Source of the DNA: Marinobacter mobilis
Lineage (GTDB): Bacteria; Pseudomonadota; Gammaproteobacteria; Pseudomonadales; Oleiphilaceae
Assembly: GCF_900106945.1 (NCBI RefSeq)
Contig: NZ_FNNE01000011.1
Span: forward strand, 1 to 64,000
Direction of reading: 5' to 3'
DNA length: 64,000 nucleotides
In this document: positions 1 through 8,933 of the stretch, in pieces
How positions within the stretch are numbered: position 1 is the first letter of the stretch
How the letters are laid out: each line of letters opens with the position of its first letter
Notes under the pieces: model-generated
Told to the model about the DNA's origin: nothing
Database searches by the model: none
What the model saw: the letters and a program-made list of their open reading frames with translations, nothing else
Translations under genes and position numbers: made by a program

Positions 1-110
1 CCTCGAGCCTTCTTAAGAGCCGTTCAAGACCAGGACGTTGATAGGCTGGGTGTGTAAGCGCTGTGAGGCGTTGAGCTAACCAGTACTAATTGCTCGTGCG
101 GCTTGACTAT
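1..110 (+). rRNA. rrl: 23S ribosomal RNA, 3' end (partial)
   Basis: The window opens inside the last ~110 bases of a 23S rRNA gene. The stretch around 71-106 reads GCGTTGAGCTAACCAGTACT and then AATTGCTCGTGCGGCTTGAC, the conserved 3' end of bacterial 23S rRNA. The mature end is placed by analogy at about 109-110 and could be off by a few bases. A 5S gene follows after a ~77-base spacer with no tRNA in it, so this is the tail of an rRNA operon whose 16S and most of 23S lie upstream of the window. Confidence 0.93.
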
Positions 111-186
111 ATAACACCCAAGACAATTGCGGATAACGACGAAATCGCTCATTTCTTTCTCATCCTTTCCCAGTGATCATCAGTTT

Positions 187-304
187 TGCCTGACGACCAT
201 AGCGGTCTGGAACCACCTGATCCCATCCCGAACTCAGAAGTGAAACAGTCCTGCGCCGATGGTAGTGTGGCGTTGCCCATGTGAGAGTAGGTCATCGTCA
301 GGCT
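187..304 (+). rRNA. rrf: 5S ribosomal RNA
   Basis: This ~118-nt gene has the standard 5S layout. The 5' arm GCCTGACGA (188-196) pairs perfectly with the 3' arm TCGTCAGGC, closing helix I. Between them are the conserved blocks CCCGAACTCAGAAGTGAAAC and CGCCGATGGTAGTGTGG. The sequence resembles Pseudomonas 5S rRNA closely. The ends are set by the helix I pairing and may vary by one or two bases. Confidence 0.95.
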
Positions 305-313
305 CTTAATACG

Positions 314-347
314 AAACCCCAGTACCGAATGGTACTGGGGTTTTTTT
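314..347 (+). terminator. rRNA operon terminator
   Basis: A 13-bp perfect stem (314-326 with 331-343) with a GAAT loop and a run of seven T lies ten bases after the 5S gene. This is a strong intrinsic terminator that ends the rRNA operon and insulates leuA. Confidence 0.92.
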
Positions 348-440
348 ATGTCGAATTCGAACACCTGCCGAGCGCTACGTTGGCCCCATGACCAGTGCTG
401 ATCACCCTCATCTTCCATAGAATCCAACCGCTGTAATCAG

Positions 441-449
441 TGATATACT
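441..449 (+). promoter_or_regulatory. Possible leuA promoter (extended -10)
   Basis: TGATATACT gives a TATACT -10 hexamer (444-449) with an upstream TG, as in extended -10 promoters. No good -35 lies 16-18 bases upstream. It sits 40 bases before the leuA start and after the rRNA terminator. I see no leucine-rich leader peptide or attenuator in the gap. Confidence 0.4.
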
Positions 450-489
450 CCCCGAGAAACGATACCGACAATTTCTGATGGAGTACGCC

Positions 490-2040
490 ATGTCCGAGAA
501 AGACAAACTGGTCATTTTCGATACCACGCTGAGGGACGGGGAACAAAGTCCCGGGGCGACCATGACCAAGGCGGAAAAACTGCGTATCGCCAAAGCCCTC
601 GAAAAGCTGAAGGTCGATGTCATTGAGGCGGGTTTCGCGATCGCCAGTCAGGGTGATTTCGAGGCGGTGAAGTCCATTGCCGAGAGCATTAAGGAATCCA
701 CCATCTGCAGCCTGGCCCGTGCGCTTGATAAAGATATCGATAGGGCGGCTGAAGCGATCCGTCCTGCCGCTCGTGGCCGGATCCATACGTTTATTGCGAC
801 ATCACCGATTCACATGAAGCACAAGCTCCAGATGGATCCGGATGACGTCGTCGCGCAGGCCGTAAAAGCGGTAACACGGGCGCGTGGTCACGTCGACGAT
901 GTCGAGTTCTCCTGCGAGGATGCCGGGCGTTCGGAGCTTGATTTCCTGTGCCGGATCATCGAAGCCGCCATTGATGCCGGTGCCCGCACAATCAACATTC
1001 CGGACACTGTGGGTTATGCAATCCCGGAACAGTTTGGCGAAACCATTCGGCAGCTCCTCAACCGGATTCCCAACGCAGACAAGGCAATCTTCTCCGTTCA
1101 TTGCCACAATGACCTGGGCCTTGCGGTGGCAAACTCTCTGGCGGCGGTGAACGCCGGCGCCCGTCAGGTTGAGTGTACGATCAACGGTCTGGGTGAGCGT
1201 GCTGGTAATGCCTCACTGGAAGAAGTCGTCATGGCGGTACGTACACGCCAGGATCTCTTCAAGGTCGAGACGGGTATCGATACTCAGCATATCGTGCCAG
1301 CATCAAGACTGGTCTCTACCATTACCGGGTTCCCTGTTCAGCCGAATAAAGCCATTGTCGGTGCGAACGCTTTTGCCCACGAATCCGGGATTCATCAGGA
1401 CGGTGTCCTCAAACACCGGGAAACCTACGAAATCATGCGGGCCCAGGACGTCGGTTGGCATACCAATAGCCTGGTGCTGGGAAAACACTCAGGTCGTAAT
1501 GCGTTCCGTACCCGCTTACAGGAGCTGGGTATTCAGTTCGAGACAGAGTCTGAGCTGAATGAGGCGTTCACCCGCTTCAAGGCGCTGGCCGATCTCAAGC
1601 ACGAAATCTTCGATGAAGATCTTCAGGCCATAGCCAGCGACACCCGGCAGAATGACGAAGATGGTCTGTATGAACTGGTCTGTATGCAGGTCTGTTCTGA
1701 AACCGGGGTTGTTCCCAGGGCCTCGCTGACCATGAAAGTTGAGAACAAGGAACACAAGGTTGAAGCCGAGGGCAGTGGTCCGGTTGATGCGACATTCAAG
1801 GCAATTGAGTCGTTAGTGGATTCCGGTTGCAACCTCCAGCTGTATTCGGTCAATAACATCACCAGCGGAACCGATGCCCAGGGCGAGGTCACTGTCCGGC
1901 TCGAGCGCGGCGGCCGTATCGTCAACGGTGTGGGTGCGGATACCGACATCATCATCGCGTCTGCAAAGGCTTATATCGAGGCACTTAACCTGATCAGTCG
2001 CGGTGGTACCCGTCAGCACCCCCAAGGCGCTGACGTCTGA
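490..2040 (+). CDS. leuA: 2-isopropylmalate synthase LeuA
   Basis: Catalyses the first committed step of leucine synthesis: acetyl-CoA plus 2-oxoisovalerate gives 2-isopropylmalate. The 516-aa protein opens with [13 protein letters not shown] (residues 10-22), the metal- and substrate-binding signature of the DRE-TIM family, and has HCHND at 204-208. The barrel covers about residues 1-280. The C-terminal ~130 residues form the LeuA regulatory domain that normally binds leucine for feedback inhibition. An ATG at 478 is in frame, but its own GGAG is well placed as the ribosome site for ATG 490, and [17 protein letters not shown] matches the usual N terminus. The length fits the ~515-520 aa bacterial form. 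Homocitrate or citramalate synthase is less likely because of the length and close match to LeuA. Confidence 0.95.
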   Translation: MSEKDKLVIFDTTLRDGEQSPGATMTKAEKLRIAKALEKLKVDVIEAGFAIASQGDFEAVKSIAESIKESTICSLARALDKDIDRAAEAIRPAARGRIHTFIATSPIHMKHKLQMDPDDVVAQAVKAVTRARGHVDDVEFSCEDAGRSELDFLCRIIEAAIDAGARTINIPDTVGYAIPEQFGETIRQLLNRIPNADKAIFSVHCHNDLGLAVANSLAAVNAGARQVECTINGLGERAGNASLEEVVMAVRTRQDLFKVETGIDTQHIVPASRLVSTITGFPVQPNKAIVGANAFAHESGIHQDGVLKHRETYEIMRAQDVGWHTNSLVLGKHSGRNAFRTRLQELGIQFETESELNEAFTRFKALADLKHEIFDEDLQAIASDTRQNDEDGLYELVCMQVCSETGVVPRASLTMKVENKEHKVEAEGSGPVDATFKAIESLVDSGCNLQLYSVNNITSGTDAQGEVTVRLERGGRIVNGVGADTDIIIASAKAYIEALNLISRGGTRQHPQGADV

Positions 2041-2082
2041 GTATCTCCGGAGCGCGTGAGGTGGGTATAGAAAGGGGTGTTA

Positions 2083-2895
2083 ATGGCTCCGCTTGATGAG
2101 GCCGCCAGGCAGTATTATCTCGGTCAGGCGGGAATCCAGCTCTGGTATGCGCGGGCACCCTTGCCCGGGGCAGCCCCGAGCCCGGACTTTGATTTTTCGG
2201 AGCCTGAGGCTGTCAGCATTCAGCCTGTTGCTGAAATGGCCCCTTCGGGAGAGCTCAAGGCCGCCGAACGCGCCGACCGTCTGGCTCGTATTCAGGGCCT
2301 TATGGCGGGAAAGGCTGAGGAGGCCACGGCACCAGCGCCTGTTATTTCAGAGCCAACGGCCGCCCCTAAGCTTGCCACGGATAAGGTATCGGCCGGGGAA
2401 GCCGCTGATGGATTGCTCCCGGACGCCGAGCCAGAATTCCCGGTGGCCGGAAACGGCCACCTGCAACCTCTCGAGGCCCACTGGGGCTTCTGGGTTGGGG
2501 CGCGGGTGATGCTGATCAGCGCGATCAGCGACGATGCCAGCTACCAGTTGCAGGAAGCCTTGGCGAGGAACATCCTCAAGGCGCTGAATCAGACCGACGT
2601 TCGAGGATTTCGGGTGCAGTGGCCGGTGTTCAATAATCCGCTGGTTCCCGGCAATGATCGCGACGGTTTCCGCCGGGTTGTCGGGGATCAGTGTCGGGAA
2701 TACCCCGATCGCGAACTGGTGTTGCTCGGTGTGTTACCCGGGATCTCCGATGATGAGCGCGAGGGGCTGCTCAAAGCATTGCCCGGTAAGCGCTTCGTTG
2801 ACTTTGAAACGTCGCTTGCCGGGTTGTCGACGGATCCCAATGCCAAGCGTTCCCTTTGGGAGCGTCTCAAACATTTCCCGGGGCTGGTCCGGTGA
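2083..2895 (+). CDS. holD: DNA polymerase III psi subunit HolD (divergent, long linker)
   Basis: Predicted psi subunit of the clamp loader, which links the tau/gamma complex to chi and SSB. Three points support it. The N terminus reads LGQAGIQLWYARAPLPGAA, the pattern L-x3-GI-x2-W-x2-R-x-P seen in the clamp-loader-binding peptide of E. coli psi. The C terminus reads LAGLSTDPNAKRSLWERLK, which parallels the E. coli psi end LTDLRANPTARAALWQQI. The gene directly precedes rimI, as holD does in E. coli. The 270-aa protein is about twice the E. coli length (137 aa). The extra part is an Ala/Pro/Glu-rich linker at about residues 35-130, probably disordered. A cryptic long psi is known in Pseudomonas. 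Start ATG 2083 follows AAAGGGG. The stop overlaps the rimI start (GTGA). Confidence 0.72.
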   Translation: MAPLDEAARQYYLGQAGIQLWYARAPLPGAAPSPDFDFSEPEAVSIQPVAEMAPSGELKAAERADRLARIQGLMAGKAEEATAPAPVISEPTAAPKLATDKVSAGEAADGLLPDAEPEFPVAGNGHLQPLEAHWGFWVGARVMLISAISDDASYQLQEALARNILKALNQTDVRGFRVQWPVFNNPLVPGNDRDGFRRVVGDQCREYPDRELVLLGVLPGISDDEREGLLKALPGKRFVDFETSLAGLSTDPNAKRSLWERLKHFPGLVR

Positions 2896-3377
2896 GAGCT
2901 GGTGATTACCAGCGTGTGGCAGAGGTCGGCCTGGTTGTGCGCCCGCTGACTGAGACTGACCTGGATGCTGTGATCGACATTGAGCGGCAGAGTTACTCCC
3001 ACCCCTGGGCCAAGGGCGTGTTTCTCGACTGTTTTCACCCAAACTACCGGCTGTGGGCGTTGGAAGGCAGTGCCGGCCTGGTTGGCTATTCGATCGTTTC
3101 CTACCAGTTTGATGAAGCGCATTTGCTCAACATCTGTATTTCACCGGCAAGTCACCGGTGCGGGTTAGGTCGACGTCTGCTGCGGCATGTGGTTGCCAGC
3201 GCCGCCCATGACGGTATGGTCGCCGTCATTCTCGAAGTTCGTGCCAGCAATGAACAGGCCGCCCGGCTTTATCTGAGTGAAGGGTTTCAGGAGATCGGGC
3301 GGCGTCCCGGATATTATCCTGATGGCTCCGGGCGGGAAGATGCGCGGGTGATGTCTTTGTCGCTGGGCCAATCCTGA
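2892..3377 (+). CDS. rimI: Ribosomal protein S18-alanine N-acetyltransferase RimI
   Basis: GNAT-family acetyltransferase of ~161 aa that acetylates the N-terminal Ala of ribosomal protein S18. The GNAT core is visible: YSHPWAKGVF near the N terminus, ICISPASHRCGLGRRLL (the acetyl-CoA pyrophosphate loop, Q/R-x2-G-x-G/A) in the middle, and LEVRASNEQAARLYLSEGFQEIGRRPGYY with the Asn and Tyr typical of RimI. A longer frame is open upstream, but GTG at 2892 overlaps the holD stop as GTGA, which indicates translational coupling and gives the usual RimI N terminus. The pairing with holD is conserved in gammaproteobacteria. Confidence 0.9.
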   Translation: MRAGDYQRVAEVGLVVRPLTETDLDAVIDIERQSYSHPWAKGVFLDCFHPNYRLWALEGSAGLVGYSIVSYQFDEAHLLNICISPASHRCGLGRRLLRHVVASAAHDGMVAVILEVRASNEQAARLYLSEGFQEIGRRPGYYPDGSGREDARVMSLSLGQS

Positions 3378-3402
3378 GTTCGCGTCGGGCATCCGGGCAC
3401 TC

Positions 3403-3408
3403 TATAAT
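3403..3408 (+). promoter_or_regulatory. Possible prfC -10 element
   Basis: A perfect TATAAT hexamer lies 53 bases before the prfC start in the short rimI-prfC gap. The -35 region at about 3380 is poor, so this is only a candidate. Confidence 0.35.
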
Positions 3409-3461
3409 ACCGCGCTTTTAGCGCTCCAATTTTTCGCTACCGAATCAGGTCGTTGTCTTTT

Positions 3462-5042
3462 ATGTCTACTCTTGCTCAGGAAGTTGCCAATCGCCGGACT
3501 TTTGCCATCATCTCTCACCCGGATGCCGGTAAAACCACGATCACTGAAAAAGTATTGCTGTTCGGTCAGGCACTTCAGAAAGCCGGTACCGTCAAAGGCA
3601 AGAAGTCGGGCCAGCATGCGAAGTCTGACTGGATGGAAATGGAAAAAGAGCGGGGCATTTCGGTAACCACGTCGGTCATGCAATTTCCCTATGGCGGGCG
3701 CTTGGTCAACCTCCTGGATACGCCGGGTCACGAAGACTTCTCCGAGGATACCTACCGTACTCTGACCGCCGTTGATTCGTGCCTGATGGTCATCGACAGC
3801 GCCAAAGGTGTTGAGGAGCGGACCATCAAGCTGATGGAAGTCACCCGCCTTCGGGATACACCGATCCTGACCTTTATGAACAAACTGGATCGTGACACCC
3901 GAGACCCGATCGAATTGATGGATGAGGTAGAAGACGTTCTCAGCATCGCCTGTGCGCCCATCACCTGGCCGATCGGTATGGGCAAAGGATTTAAGGGGGT
4001 TTATCACCTGCTGCGGGATGAAGTGGTTCTGTATCAGAGCGGGCAGGGGCATAAGATTCAGGAAAAGCGGATCATCGGTGGCATTGATAACCCGGAGCTG
4101 GACGAAGTGCTGGGCAGCCTTGCTGGTGATCTGCGCGATGAGATCGAACTGGTCAAAGGGGCCTCCCACGAGTTTGACCTGGAGGCCTTCCTGGCTGGCG
4201 AACTGACACCGGTTTTCTTCGGTACCGCACTGGGCAACTTTGGTGTGGATCATATGCTCGACGGACTGGTTGAGTGGGCTCCCACGCCACAACCGCGGGC
4301 GACCGATGTACGCACGGTCAGCCCAACGGATGAAGGGTTTTCTGGCTTTGTTTTCAAGATCCAGGCCAATATGGATCCTCAGCACCGGGACCGGATTGCG
4401 TTCCTTCGTATTGTCTCCGGTCAGTACGCCCAGGGCATGAAGGCGCGTCACGTGAGGATTGGAAAAGACGTACGTTTTGCGGATGCGCTGACCTTTATGG
4501 CGGGCGACCGTTCTCACGCTGAGCAGGCATTTGCTGGCGATATTATCGGGCTCCACAACCACGGTACGATTCAGTTGGGGGACACGTTTACAGCGGGTGA
4601 GAACATGAAGTTCACCGGTATCCCCAACTTCGCGCCGGAACTGTTCCGCCGTATCCGCCTAAAAGATCCTCTGAAGGCTAAACAATTGCAGAAAGGACTG
4701 GTGCAATTGTCTGAGGAGGGCGCGGTGCAGGTCTTCCGGCCGATGAAGAACAACGACCTGATTGTTGGTGCGGTCGGAGTGCTGCAGTTTGATGTCGTCG
4801 TTGCTCGCCTCAAGAGTGAATACAAAGTCGAGGCTGTGTATGAGCCGATCAACGTCGCGACAGCGCGCTGGGTGACGAGCAGCGATGCGAGGAAGCTCGA
4901 CGAATTCAAGCGTAAGGCCAATGAGTTTGTGGCCTTGGATGGCGCTGATCAGCTCGCCTATATTGCCCCGACGATGGTAAACCTGCAGTTGGCAGAGGAG
5001 CGTTACCCTGATGTGACGTTCCATAAAACCCGGGAGCACTGA
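3462..5042 (+). CDS. prfC: Peptide chain release factor 3 (RF3)
   Basis: Translational GTPase that recycles RF1/RF2 after peptide release in the cytoplasm. The 526-aa length matches RF3 (E. coli 529). GTPase motifs appear in order: G1 [13 protein letters not shown] near residue 17, the effector region with [14 protein letters not shown]3 [14 protein letters not shown], and G4 [15 protein letters not shown] with [10 protein letters not shown] is the RF3-specific form rather than EF-G. Start ATG 3462 follows AGGT and gives the usual [25 protein letters not shown] terminus. An in-frame TTG nine bases upstream is less likely. Confidence 0.96.
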   Translation: MSTLAQEVANRRTFAIISHPDAGKTTITEKVLLFGQALQKAGTVKGKKSGQHAKSDWMEMEKERGISVTTSVMQFPYGGRLVNLLDTPGHEDFSEDTYRTLTAVDSCLMVIDSAKGVEERTIKLMEVTRLRDTPILTFMNKLDRDTRDPIELMDEVEDVLSIACAPITWPIGMGKGFKGVYHLLRDEVVLYQSGQGHKIQEKRIIGGIDNPELDEVLGSLAGDLRDEIELVKGASHEFDLEAFLAGELTPVFFGTALGNFGVDHMLDGLVEWAPTPQPRATDVRTVSPTDEGFSGFVFKIQANMDPQHRDRIAFLRIVSGQYAQGMKARHVRIGKDVRFADALTFMAGDRSHAEQAFAGDIIGLHNHGTIQLGDTFTAGENMKFTGIPNFAPELFRRIRLKDPLKAKQLQKGLVQLSEEGAVQVFRPMKNNDLIVGAVGVLQFDVVVARLKSEYKVEAVYEPINVATARWVTSSDARKLDEFKRKANEFVALDGADQLAYIAPTMVNLQLAEERYPDVTFHKTREH

Positions 5043-5056
5043 TTCGCGAGGCTGAA

Positions 5057-5839
5057 ATGGAGCTGGTCGATGCCCATTGCCACTTTGATTTTCCGGAGTT
5101 TGACGGGCAGCGCGCGTCGACTTTAGCGCAAATGACGCGACTCGGGGTAACCCGTCTGGTTATACCTGGCGTGCGGAAGGGGGATTGGTTTCGGGTGATC
5201 GAGACCGCGTCGATGTCAGACCGGTTAAGCTATTGCCTTGGCATACATCCCTGGTTTATTGGCGAACACGCAGACGGTGACCTGGATCTCTTGCGGCGAT
5301 TGCTGGTCGGGGGCGGTAACCGCTGTGTCGCGCTCGGGGAGTGCGGGCTAGATCGCCTGCGCGGGGATCTGTCGCAACAGTTACCATGGTTTGAGCGGCA
5401 GGTTGGGCTGGCCGCCGAGCTGGAGTTGCCGCTGGTGATCCATTCGGTCCGCGCCCACGAAGAGGTCTGTGCTGTATTGCGCAGGGCCAAGCCAGAGGTT
5501 CCGATTCTGGTTCACGGCTTTTCCGGCAGTGCTGACCAGGCAAAGAAACTGGTCGCACTGGGGTGCCTGATCGGGGTGGGGGGGGTGATTACCCATGCGC
5601 GTGCCCGCAAAACCCGCGAAGCTATTGCCGGTTTGCCGTTGGACACGCTGGTGCTGGAAACAGACGCGCCAGACATGGCGCCGGAAGGGGTTGCGAAGGG
5701 CAAGAATTCCCCCCTGTATCTGCCTCGCATCTTTGAGGTACTGACGGCCTTGCGTCCGGAGCCTGTCGAGGAACTGGCGATGGCCTTGACCGAAAATACG
5801 CGGCGGCTGTTCGGGTGGGATAAGGGAATCTCGAAATAG
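5057..5839 (+). CDS. TatD/YjjV-family metal-dependent deoxyribonuclease
   Basis: Amidohydrolase-fold hydrolase of 260 aa. The N-terminal VDAHCHFDF holds the HxH metal ligands. GECGLD carries the metal-bridging Glu, and VIHSVRAHEE and VHGFSGSADQAKKL carry the later His ligands. ETDAPDMAPEG supplies the conserved Asp near the C terminus. The size and the GECGLD form fit the YjjV/TatD group of 3'-5' DNA exonucleases. The exact paralogue cannot be settled from sequence alone. It follows prfC by 14 bases, so the two are probably co-transcribed. Confidence 0.88.
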   Translation: MELVDAHCHFDFPEFDGQRASTLAQMTRLGVTRLVIPGVRKGDWFRVIETASMSDRLSYCLGIHPWFIGEHADGDLDLLRRLLVGGGNRCVALGECGLDRLRGDLSQQLPWFERQVGLAAELELPLVIHSVRAHEEVCAVLRRAKPEVPILVHGFSGSADQAKKLVALGCLIGVGGVITHARARKTREAIAGLPLDTLVLETDAPDMAPEGVAKGKNSPLYLPRIFEVLTALRPEPVEELAMALTENTRRLFGWDKGISK

Positions 5840-5851
5840 GTCGGGGCAGGG

Positions 5852-5880
5852 TTGGCTTTAAAGGGCAGTTCGGATATACT
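5852..5880 (+). promoter_or_regulatory. rplM-rpsI promoter
   Basis: TTGGCT (5852-5857), a 17-base spacer and TATACT (5875-5880) make a strong sigma70-like promoter. It would start transcription near 5887 and give a ~145-nt untranslated leader before rplM. Confidence 0.7.
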
Positions 5881-5963
5881 TCGCGCCCTGGCTTTTCAAG
5901 GCGATGACATTATCTCAGCCCCGAATGATGTCTCTGCCAACTAAACTTTAGGTAAAAAGCTGT

Positions 5964-6000
5964 CCGCAGGCCTAATTCCCGAGGCTATTGGGCGGTTTTT
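5964..6000 (+). promoter_or_regulatory. Hairpin plus T run in the rplM leader (candidate attenuator)
   Basis: In the untranslated leader, CCGC (5964-5967) can pair with GCGG (5992-5995) and GGCCT (5969-5973) with AGGCT (5982-5986, one G-U pair), around a short loop. Five T follow directly at 5996-6000. The shape is that of a weak intrinsic terminator or a protein-binding leader. L13 represses its own operon in some bacteria, but this particular fold is inferred by eye only. Confidence 0.35.
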
Positions 6001-6032
6001 AACGTTACTTTATAGCGTTCAAGGCGGAATCA

Positions 6033-6461
6033 ATGAAGACTCTGAGTGCGAAACCAGAAACAGTAAAGCGTGACTGGTACGTTGTAGACGCAGCCGGCAA
6101 GACGCTGGGTCGTCTGTCAACCGAAATCGCCCGTCGTCTGCGGGGCAAGCATAAGCCTGAGTATACCCCCCACGTCGACACTGGTGATTACATCGTTGTT
6201 ATCAACGCCAGTCAGGTGCGGGTAACTGGCCGTAAGCCATCTGATAAGATGTACTACAGTCACACCGGCTTTCCGGGTGGAATCAAATCCATCAGCTTCG
6301 AGAAGCTGGTCGACAAGGCGCCCGAGCAAATCATCCAGAAGTCAGTCAAAGGCATGTTGCCGAAAGGACCTCTGGGTCGCGCCATGTTCAAGAAGCTGAA
6401 AGTCTATGCCGGCGCTGAGCATCCTCATGCAGCCCAGCAGCCCAAAGAACTCGACATTTAA
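6033..6461 (+). CDS. rplM: 50S ribosomal protein L13
   Basis: Large-subunit ribosomal protein of 142 aa, the same length as E. coli L13. [20 protein letters not shown] and the later [15 protein letters not shown] and [18 protein letters not shown] blocks are signatures of the family. It is an early assembly protein bound to 23S rRNA domain II. rpsI follows after 12 bases with a good ribosome site, the conserved rplM-rpsI operon. Confidence 0.98.
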   Translation: MKTLSAKPETVKRDWYVVDAAGKTLGRLSTEIARRLRGKHKPEYTPHVDTGDYIVVINASQVRVTGRKPSDKMYYSHTGFPGGIKSISFEKLVDKAPEQIIQKSVKGMLPKGPLGRAMFKKLKVYAGAEHPHAAQQPKELDI

Positions 6462-6473
6462 CGGAAGGCGGAT

Positions 6474-6866
6474 ATGTCTGTAGCACAAAATTACGGTACT
6501 GGTCGCCGCAAGACATCCACGGCTCGGGTGTTTATCAAGCCGGGAAGCGGTAACATCTCCATCAATGGTCGTTCCATTGAGGAATTCTTTGGTCGTGAGA
6601 CTCTGCGGATGATCGTTCGTCAGCCGCTGGTTATTGCTGAGTCCACAGATCGTTTCGACATCACTATCACCGTTAAAGGTGGTGGCATCAGTGGCCAGGC
6701 TGGCGCGATTCGCCACGGTCTGACCCGTGCACTGATGGATTACGACGAAACTCTGCGTCCGGCTCTGCGCAAAGCGGGTTATGTTACCCGTGACGCTCGT
6801 AAGGTTGAGCGTAAGAAAGTTGGTCTGCGTAAGGCCCGTAAGCGTCCACAGTACTCCAAGCGTTAA
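6474..6866 (+). CDS. rpsI: 30S ribosomal protein S9
   Basis: Small-subunit protein of 130 aa. [19 protein letters not shown] at the N terminus and the basic tail ending [12 protein letters not shown] are diagnostic; the C-terminal Lys-Arg reaches the P-site tRNA in known ribosomes. Ribosome site GGAAGG precedes the ATG. The gene is followed within ~25 bases by an intrinsic terminator, so the operon is just rplM-rpsI. Confidence 0.98.
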   Translation: MSVAQNYGTGRRKTSTARVFIKPGSGNISINGRSIEEFFGRETLRMIVRQPLVIAESTDRFDITITVKGGGISGQAGAIRHGLTRALMDYDETLRPALRKAGYVTRDARKVERKKVGLRKARKRPQYSKR

Positions 6867-6891
6867 TTTCGCTGGAGAAAGTGGCATCCAG

Positions 6892-6918
6892 AAAACCCGG
6901 CTTTGTGCCGGGTTTTTT
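6892..6918 (+). terminator. rplM-rpsI operon terminator
   Basis: A 10-bp perfect stem (AAAACCCGGC, 6892-6901, with GCCGGGTTTT, 6907-6916) and a TTTTTT run form a strong intrinsic terminator 26 bases after the rpsI stop. Confidence 0.9.
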
Positions 6919-7021
6919 GTTTGTGGACTTGCCTCAGGTCATGAATTGGTTCGGCAAAGCCTTGTGGCGGAAGCCTTTGCGACTTGTAAGGCCGGGGCAA
7001 TTTCATTACCATTTGTGCGCT

Positions 7022-7027
7022 TATAAT
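7022..7027 (+). promoter_or_regulatory. Possible petABC promoter (-10)
   Basis: A perfect TATAAT lies 77 bases before petA in the gap after the rpsI terminator. The -35 is weak (AATTTC region near 6999), so an activator or a different start is possible. Confidence 0.45.
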
Positions 7028-7104
7028 TTTGGGTCGTGAAGTCCTTTTCGATGCGCATCTGTCGGATTGACGGGCTGCGCCTCGCCTGATGGGAGAAAAC
7101 CATA

Positions 7105-7701
7105 ATGAGTAATGGCGACGTAAGCCAAGGCCGGCGCCGGTTTCTGATCGGTGCAACGTCGGTAGTGGGTGGTGTCGGCGCCGTCGGTGCGGCTGTTCCT
7201 TTCGTGGCATCCTGGAATCCCAGTGCCAAAGCGGAAGCAGCGGGGGCACCGGTCACCGTCAATGTCAGCAAACTGGAACCGGGTCAGCAGATCACCGTGG
7301 AATGGCGAGGCAAGCCGGTATGGCTGATTCGCCGTACTGAGGAAATGATTGCCAACCTGACAGACATGAATGAACGGGTCAAGGATCCGCAGTCTGAGGA
7401 AGCGTCACAGCAGCCTGAGTACATTCGGGGTGAAACCCGTTCCCTGAAGCCGGAACTGGCTGTGCTCGTGGGTATCTGTACCCACTTGGGGTGTGTGCCA
7501 AGCTATCGCCCGGAAGTGGCTCCGGAAGACCTGGGTGCGGACTGGCTGGGTGGCATGTTCTGCCCGTGTCACGGCTCCCGGTACGACATGGCTGGGCGGG
7601 TATTCAAGAGCCAGCCGGCTCCGCTGAACCTGGAAGTTCCCCCCTATCGTTACGATAACGACTCGACGGTTACCGTTGGGCTCGATCCGGAGGCCGCGTA
7701 A
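7105..7701 (+). CDS. petA: Ubiquinol-cytochrome c reductase, Rieske iron-sulfur subunit
   Basis: Rieske [2Fe-2S] subunit of the cytochrome bc1 complex, 198 aa, which passes electrons from ubiquinol to cytochrome c1. The N terminus RRRFLIGATSVVGG with a single hydrophobic stretch (about residues 11-32) is a Tat-type signal anchor. The cluster ligands are in CTHLGC (about residues 130-135) and CPCHGSRYD (about 153-161), each with one Cys and one His ligand plus the disulfide Cys. The stop TAA overlaps the petB ATG by one base, so the genes are translationally coupled. Confidence 0.96.
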   Translation: MSNGDVSQGRRRFLIGATSVVGGVGAVGAAVPFVASWNPSAKAEAAGAPVTVNVSKLEPGQQITVEWRGKPVWLIRRTEEMIANLTDMNERVKDPQSEEASQQPEYIRGETRSLKPELAVLVGICTHLGCVPSYRPEVAPEDLGADWLGGMFCPCHGSRYDMAGRVFKSQPAPLNLEVPPYRYDNDSTVTVGLDPEAA

Positions 7702-8933
7702 TGCAAAAGCTGATTCAGTGGATTGACGCTCGTCTGCCTATCGTAGAAGCCTACGAAAAGCACATGAGCAAGTACTACGCGCCGAAGAACTTCAACATGT
7801 GGTACTTCTTTGGCTCGCTGGCGATGCTTGTGCTGGTGAACCAGCTGGTTACCGGTATCTGGCTGACCATGAGCTACAACCCGTCTGCGGAAGGCGCCTT
7901 TGCCTCCGTTGAGTACATCATGCGTGATGTGCAGTGGGGCTGGCTCCTGCGTTACCTGCATTCCACAGGTGCCTCGGCGTTCTTCGTTGTGGTCTACCTT
8001 CACATGTTCCGCGGCATCATGTACGGCTCGTACCAGAAGCCTCGCGAGCTGATCTGGATCTTCGGCATGCTGATCTACCTGGCGCTGATGGCTGAAGCCT
8101 TTATGGGCTACCTGCTGCCTTGGGGTCAGATGTCCTACTGGGGTGCTCAGGTTATTGTTAACCTGTTTGGTGCCATTCCGGTGATCGGTGACGACCTGTC
8201 TCTGTGGATTCGTGGCGATTACCTGATCTCCGGCATTACCCTGAACCGATTCTTTGCCCTGCACGTTATCGCGTTGCCGATCGTACTGCTGGGCCTGGTT
8301 GTACTTCACCTGCTGGCGTTGCACGAAGTGGGTTCCAACAACCCACAGGGTGTGGACATCAAAAAGGTCAAGGACGAGAACGGTATTCCGAAAGACGGCA
8401 TTCCTTTCCATCCGTATTACACCGTTCACGACCTGCTGGGCGTTGGCGTGTTCTTGTTCATCTTCTGTATCGTGGTGTTCTACTTCCCGGAAATGGGCGG
8501 TTTGTTCCTCGAGAAGCCGAACTTTGAGCCAGCCAACAGCCTGAAGACGCCTGAGCATATTGCGCCGGTCTGGTACTTCACGCCGTTCTACGCGATGCTT
8601 CGTGCGGTTACAGTTGATCTGTTCGGCCTGCCAGCGAAGTTCTGGGGTGTTGTGGTCATGGGTGCTGCAATCGCGATTCTGTTTGTGCTGCCCTGGCTCG
8701 ATCGTAGCCCGGTTAAGTCCATTCGTTACAAGGGCTGGCTGAGCAAGATTGCCCTGGCCATCCTCGTCGTCAGTTTCGTGATTCTCGGCTATCTGGGTGT
8801 TGTTCCGGCAACTCCGGAGCGTACTGTGGCGGCTCAGATCCTGACCACTCTGTACTTCCTGTACTTCATTTTGATGCCGTTCTATACGCGGATTGAGAAA
8901 ACCAAGCCAGTACCAGAGAGGGTGACAGGATAA
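7701..8933 (+). CDS. petB: Cytochrome b subunit of the bc1 complex
   Basis: Full-length cytochrome b, 410 aa, an integral membrane subunit with the two b hemes and both quinone sites. Seen directly: WYFFGSLAMLVLVNQLVTG (first helix), heme His pairs in helices around residues 90-105 and 195-210, the GQMSYWGA block, and PVIGDDLSLWIRGDYLISG (Qo-site region), followed by the C-terminal subunit IV-like helices with PEHIAPVWYFTPFYAMLR. The protein is one continuous chain, as in bacterial bc1, not split as in b6f. Overlaps petA and petC by one base each (TAATG). Confidence 0.97.
   Translation: MQKLIQWIDARLPIVEAYEKHMSKYYAPKNFNMWYFFGSLAMLVLVNQLVTGIWLTMSYNPSAEGAFASVEYIMRDVQWGWLLRYLHSTGASAFFVVVYLHMFRGIMYGSYQKPRELIWIFGMLIYLALMAEAFMGYLLPWGQMSYWGAQVIVNLFGAIPVIGDDLSLWIRGDYLISGITLNRFFALHVIALPIVLLGLVVLHLLALHEVGSNNPQGVDIKKVKDENGIPKDGIPFHPYYTVHDLLGVGVFLFIFCIVVFYFPEMGGLFLEKPNFEPANSLKTPEHIAPVWYFTPFYAMLRAVTVDLFGLPAKFWGVVVMGAAIAILFVLPWLDRSPVKSIRYKGWLSKIALAILVVSFVILGYLGVVPATPERTVAAQILTTLYFLYFILMPFYTRIEKTKPVPERVTG

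Noticed and set aside
348..489. Leucine attenuator or leader peptide before leuA
   Set aside because: No short frame rich in Leu codons followed by a terminator is visible.
3402..4562. A 386-codon open frame antisense to prfC
   Set aside because: Shadow of prfC, whose GTPase motifs are unambiguous.
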